NCBI GenBank assembly: GCA_002786505.1
Contig: PCTK01000202.1
Coordinates: 8,176 to 18,094, forward strand
Origin: Nitrospinae bacterium CG22_combo_CG10-13_8_21_14_all_47_10
GTDB taxonomy: Bacteria; Nitrospinota; Nitrospinia; Nitrospinales; VA-1
Length of the DNA: 9,919 nucleotides
Direction: 5' to 3'
Below the pieces are notes generated by a model, which was given only the letters and a program-made list of their open reading frames with translations, was not told the origin of the DNA and searched no databases. Position numbers and translations under genes: made by a program. How positions within the stretch are numbered: position 1 is the stretch's first letter; the number at the start of each line of letters is the position of its first letter. Positions 6,661-9,919 of this stretch are shown here, one piece after another.

Positions 6661-9600
6661 TCAGGCCAGCGGCAGGTCAATGAAGAAGGTTGCGCCTTTT
6701 CCCTCTTCACTTTCGATATAGATGCTTCCACCATGGTCTTCAATGATCCGGTGCGCCAATGAAAGCCCGAGGCCTGTTCCCTCACCCTCTGGTTTTGTGC
6801 TGAAAAATGGTTCGAATAACCTGGTCTTGAGCTCTTTTTTAATTCCTGGTCCGGTATCAGAAAAGGTAAGTTGGATAAATTTTTTATTATTCTTGTCGAT
6901 CAGCGCGCTCCCCAGGGTTAAGGTGCCGCTTTTAACCATGGCCTGTTTGGCGTTATTGACAAGGTTCAGGAATACCTGGCGGAGCTTGTCTTTATCACCC
7001 TGGATATAAACCGGGTCTTCAGAATGCCAATTTCTTTGAATAGTAATATTGTCCAGGGAAAAATCTTGTTCGACCAATGCCAGGGTGTCATCAATAATCT
7101 CACGGGGTTGGATTTTTTCAAAAACCGGATCACCTTTCCGGGAAAAAATCAGAAGCGTTCCCATGATTTTTTGAATCCTGTCTACTTCATGGCGGATTTT
7201 GTCGCAAAACTCCTGAAGAGCCTCATCTTCTTTCCTTTTTTTCTTCAAAATCTGTGTGTGTACGGAGATGATGTTGACAGGGTTGAGGACTTCGTGGCTG
7301 ACACCTGCGGCCAGTTGCCCGATGCTGGCAAGTTTTTCAGAATTGATAGCCTGATTTTCTGCCCTTCTAAGCCGGGCCTCGGTTTCCTTTCTGGCCGAGA
7401 CATCTCTGGCCAGGGCCAGATAGCGAATGGACCCACCCAATTTAATTTGGCTGATATTGACTTCGACTGGAAAGCTGGAACTATCTTTCCTTTTGAAAAC
7501 GCCTTCCCTGGAAATAGGGGCTGTTGGTGTAATGGCTTGCCATAGTCCTTTTAAACTCTCAAGATTCCACCTGGTTTCAAGGGCATCAATATTCATGCCT
7601 GAAAATTCATTGTGCGTGTACCCGAGAGATTCGCAGGCTTTTTGGTTGACATGGAGGAGGTTGCCATCGTCATCGTGGACATAAATGATATCCGCGGCCT
7701 GCTCAATCAGGACCCTGAAACGTTTTTCGCTTTCAAGCAAGCTTTCTTCCATACTTTTGCGTAGTGTTATATTTTCCTTAATGGCCAGAAAATGGGTGGT
7801 TTGACCTGAGGCATTCTTGATTGGAGAGATGACCGCGGACTCCCAAAACAAGGTGCCATCCTTTTTCCTGTTATGGAAAACCCCATACCAATTTTTGCCC
7901 GAAAGGATGGTTCTCCAGAGTTGCTTGTATTCTTCCGGCGGGGTTTCACCGGATTTTAATAAATTGGGAGTTTTGCCAAGCACTTCTTCTTTCTGGTATC
8001 CCGTTGATTTTGAGAAGCTGGGATTGACATATTCAATTTGTCCTGATTTATCAGTAATGATGATGGATACGGGCGATTGCTCCACCACACGGGATAGTTT
8101 CTGGATTTTTTCCTCTGCCTGCCGACGCTTTGTTATATCCTCGATCATACATAGGTGGTGTCGGCCATTATTATCCGCGATGGTCATAGGGGCAACGGTC
8201 ATGTTAATCCAGACATAAGAGTTGTCCGGGCGAAGATATCGTTTATTCATGCTGAATCCGGTTAATTTTCCGGCATTCAAGAGTGCCATGTTGTCCAGAT
8301 CTTCCTGTACATCGTCAGGGTGGGTGATGCTCATCCAGTCTATGCTGGCCATTTCCTCCCTGGTTCTTCCCACAATTTTGGCGAACCTTGGGTTGACCTC
8401 GTAAATCTGGCCGGTGAGTGAATTGATCAACGCAACTCCTAAAGGCGCTTCTTCGAACATGGTCCTGAACTTTTCTTCGCTTAGGCGAATTGCTTCTTCG
8501 GCGTGTTTGGATTTAGTAATGTCCCGAATCGAACCTGTCATGCGAAGGGGTTTTCCCTTTGAGTCAAAAATCGCTTCTCCTTTGGCTCGCACCCACTTAT
8601 AATCTCCCGATTTTGCTTTTAGCTTGAACTCAATAGCAAAGGGTTCTTTTTTCTTAAAATGTGTTTTTAATGCGCTTCTGACCCAGCCAATATGCTCGTT
8701 ATGAATAAGATTGAAAAAATTTGAAATAGATGGGCAGATTTCACCATTGCCGTATTCCAGAATTTCGTACCATTGCGGCGACCACCACATTTCTTCTTTA
8801 TTCGTGTCGGGCCAGTCCCATAGCCCGTCACCCAAGGCTTTGATGGCCAGTTCCATTCGTTCTTCGCTCTCTCTGATTCTGATTTCGGCGACTTTAAGGC
8901 TGGTAATTTCAAAAATGGTTGCATCCCGATAAATCCATTCCCCGTTATCATTGTAAATCCCCTGGCCCTGTTCCAGAACCCATTTCAAAGAGCCGTCCTT
9001 ACTGGAAACCCGGTACTCCAGGGAGTAGGGGATGCGAAGTTTCATGGCCATTGAAATTGTATTTACTACATGGCTTTGATCTGCCTCATGGATAAGGTTG
9101 TTGTAGAAACGAATGTTTTTCCCGGTGAAACTGCTTTGCGGGTATCCGGTAATATTTTCGATGGGTTTGCTTATTAAGAGGATGATCGCATCGTTGCCGC
9201 ATCTGTAAACCACCCCGGGTATATTGCTGATCAGAGAAGAAAACCGGCGTTCGGTTTCAACTACCTTTTCCTCAGATTTTTTTAGTTTAAGAATATTTTT
9301 CCACTGGTCTATAGCCCGATCCGCAACACGAGGCAGGTGATCTAACGCGCGATCAGATTTAAGTATGATGTCCATCGCGCCTTTTTTAATGAGGTGATCG
9401 GTAATATCGTCATCGGCATTCATGATGATAACCGGATAACTTGCTGTCTCGCTTTTTTGGGGGATCAATTCATCGCCCTTGCCGTCCGGCAAATTCATTT
9501 CGGCAATGACCAGGTCGGGAGTGGATTGGTCAATACAAGCCCTGCCTTCAGCAAGGTTGCGGGCAAGAGTTATGTCGAAATCAGCGCCTCTGGTTTGGAA

Positions 9601-9675
9601 CGCCTTAAGAATGCGGTTTGCGTCATCTTCTTTCTTTTCTACGACCAATATAGCTGTTTTTTTCTTCGGGCTCAT
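6661..9675 (-). CDS. Multi-PAS histidine kinase with N-terminal pseudo-receiver
   Basis: This 1004-aa sensor kinase has no membrane segment or signal peptide. Residues about 5-122 are a receiver-like domain (VIAEMNLPDGKGDEL) in which Glu59 replaces the phosphoacceptor Asp. The second acidic pocket residue is Lys14, and the usual Thr/Ser is Asn86; only Lys106 is kept. A charged helix (125-143) leads to five PAS domains at about 140-265, 270-392, 398-520, 525-642 and 648-768. The first three have the PAS_3-type ending, such as YKWVRAKGEAIFDSKGKPLRMTG. HisKA follows with His794 in AAGVSHEVLNPVN. The ATPase domain has Asn908 in the N box (LNLVNNAKQA), DTGPGI at 940-945, FEPFFSTK at 954-961 and GTGLGL at 966-971. 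The kinase core resembles the NtrB/DctB-like group and differs from the neighbouring 507-aa kinase. The ATG at 9675 has no clear ribosome site. It is used because the receiver fold begins there and the next Met is residue 60. Signal and partner regulator are unknown. Confidence 0.9.
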   Translation of the reverse strand: MSPKKKTAILVVEKKEDDANRILKAFQTRGADFDITLARNLAEGRACIDQSTPDLVIAEMNLPDGKGDELIPQKSETASYPVIIMNADDDITDHLIKKGAMDIILKSDRALDHLPRVADRAIDQWKNILKLKKSEEKVVETERRFSSLISNIPGVVYRCGNDAIILLISKPIENITGYPQSSFTGKNIRFYNNLIHEADQSHVVNTISMAMKLRIPYSLEYRVSSKDGSLKWVLEQGQGIYNDNGEWIYRDATIFEITSLKVAEIRIRESEERMELAIKALGDGLWDWPDTNKEEMWWSPQWYEILEYGNGEICPSISNFFNLIHNEHIGWVRSALKTHFKKKEPFAIEFKLKAKSGDYKWVRAKGEAIFDSKGKPLRMTGSIRDITKSKHAEEAIRLSEEKFRTMFEEAPLGVALINSLTGQIYEVNPRFAKIVGRTREEMASIDWMSITHPDDVQEDLDNMALLNAGKLTGFSMNKRYLRPDNSYVWINMTVAPMTIADNNGRHHLCMIEDITKRRQAEEKIQKLSRVVEQSPVSIIITDKSGQIEYVNPSFSKSTGYQKEEVLGKTPNLLKSGETPPEEYKQLWRTILSGKNWYGVFHNRKKDGTLFWESAVISPIKNASGQTTHFLAIKENITLRKSMEESLLESEKRFRVLIEQAADIIYVHDDDGNLLHVNQKACESLGYTHNEFSGMNIDALETRWNLESLKGLWQAITPTAPISREGVFKRKDSSSFPVEVNISQIKLGGSIRYLALARDVSARKETEARLRRAENQAINSEKLASIGQLAAGVSHEVLNPVNIISVHTQILKKKRKEDEALQEFCDKIRHEVDRIQKIMGTLLIFSRKGDPVFEKIQPREIIDDTLALVEQDFSLDNITIQRNWHSEDPVYIQGDKDKLRQVFLNLVNNAKQAMVKSGTLTLGSALIDKNNKKFIQLTFSDTGPGIKKELKTRLFEPFFSTKPEGEGTGLGLSLAHRIIEDHGGSIYIESEEGKGATFFIDLPLA

Positions 9676-9739
9676 TTTTTAAGACTCAAAAGTGAAATGT
9701 TCCCAAGGATTCATTTCCTTATTTTCTGGAGATCCCAAT

Positions 9740-9778
9740 CCCCATCTTTATTCCCTGACGGGAAAATTTGAGATGGGG
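9740..9778. other. 39-nt imperfect hairpin in the probable leader of the 1004-aa kinase gene
   Basis: The arms CCCCATCT (9740-9747) and AGATGGGG (9771-9778) are exact reverse complements. Inside them TTCCC (9751-9755) pairs with GGGAA (9760-9764) around a TGAC loop, with unpaired bases between the two stems. The structure lies 65 bases before the kinase start. It could be a dispersed repeat, a leader element or the terminator of a gene beyond the window. No T-run supports the last option. Confidence 0.5.
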
Positions 9779-9804
9779 GGCGATAATAGTTCAACACGCC
9801 GATT

Positions 9805-9810
9805 ATTATA
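9805..9810 (-). promoter_or_regulatory. Candidate -10 box for the 1004-aa kinase gene
   Basis: On the minus strand a perfect TATAAT occurs about 130 bases before the kinase start, in AT-rich DNA. The sequence 16-19 bases further upstream has no convincing TTGACA match, so the promoter call is weak. A transcript from here would include the 39-nt hairpin. Confidence 0.3.
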
Positions 9811-9919
9811 ACATCTGGGGACCCTATAAGTCCGACAGACTGTTAAGGAATTATTTAATCGCCCTGGCTTCAACTGCCTTTCCTTTAAAGAGCGGAAATC
9901 TTTACACAATTCCGGCAAT

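Noticed and set aside
9811..9919. Possible gene end at the right edge on the minus strand (a short frame ending CRNCVKISAL and stop at 9885)
   Set aside because: Too few residues are visible to recognise a family. The other frames here are equally unconvincing, so no gene is called.

Overview
The window holds two unrelated blocks on opposite strands that converge near position 4800. The left block (about 1-4758, + strand) is the distal half of an F1Fo ATP synthase operon, in the usual bacterial order delta-alpha-gamma-beta-epsilon (atpH-atpA-atpG-atpD-atpC). The first gene lacks only its first few codons. Spacing is very tight: a 1-base stop/start overlap, a 3-base gap, a 37-base gap and a 4-base ATGA overlap. 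The Fo genes (a, b, c subunits) would lie upstream, outside the window.

The right block (4853-9675, - strand) holds two large multidomain histidine kinases. Both have the unusual order of receiver domain first and kinase core last. The downstream one (507 aa) is REC-PAS-HisKA-HATPase with an apparently intact receiver. The upstream one (1004 aa) is REC-five PAS-HisKA-HATPase, and its receiver has Glu where the phosphoacceptor Asp should be. Neither shows a transmembrane segment or signal peptide, so both are probably cytoplasmic sensors. One PAS module is shared between them at roughly 60 % identity, although their kinase cores belong to different subfamilies. No stand-alone response regulator or output protein is present, so their target is unknown.

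The non-coding DNA between and after these genes carries small palindromic repeats. Three elements share the bracket CGTCATT...AATCCAG with different hairpin stems between. A perfect 28-bp palindrome sits just behind the 1004-aa kinase gene. A 39-nt hairpin lies in the probable leader of that kinase. These look like REP/MITE-type dispersed repeats.

The organism is a Gram-negative-type bacterium of moderate GC. Large soluble PAS kinases with N-terminal receivers and REP-like repeats fit Desulfobacterota (Deltaproteobacteria), Nitrospinota or similar phyla, but this placement is an inference from general resemblance. I see no phage, CRISPR, tRNA, rRNA or insertion sequence. The window looks like ordinary core and signalling DNA. 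Its more notable points are the degenerate receiver, the shared PAS module and the repeat family.
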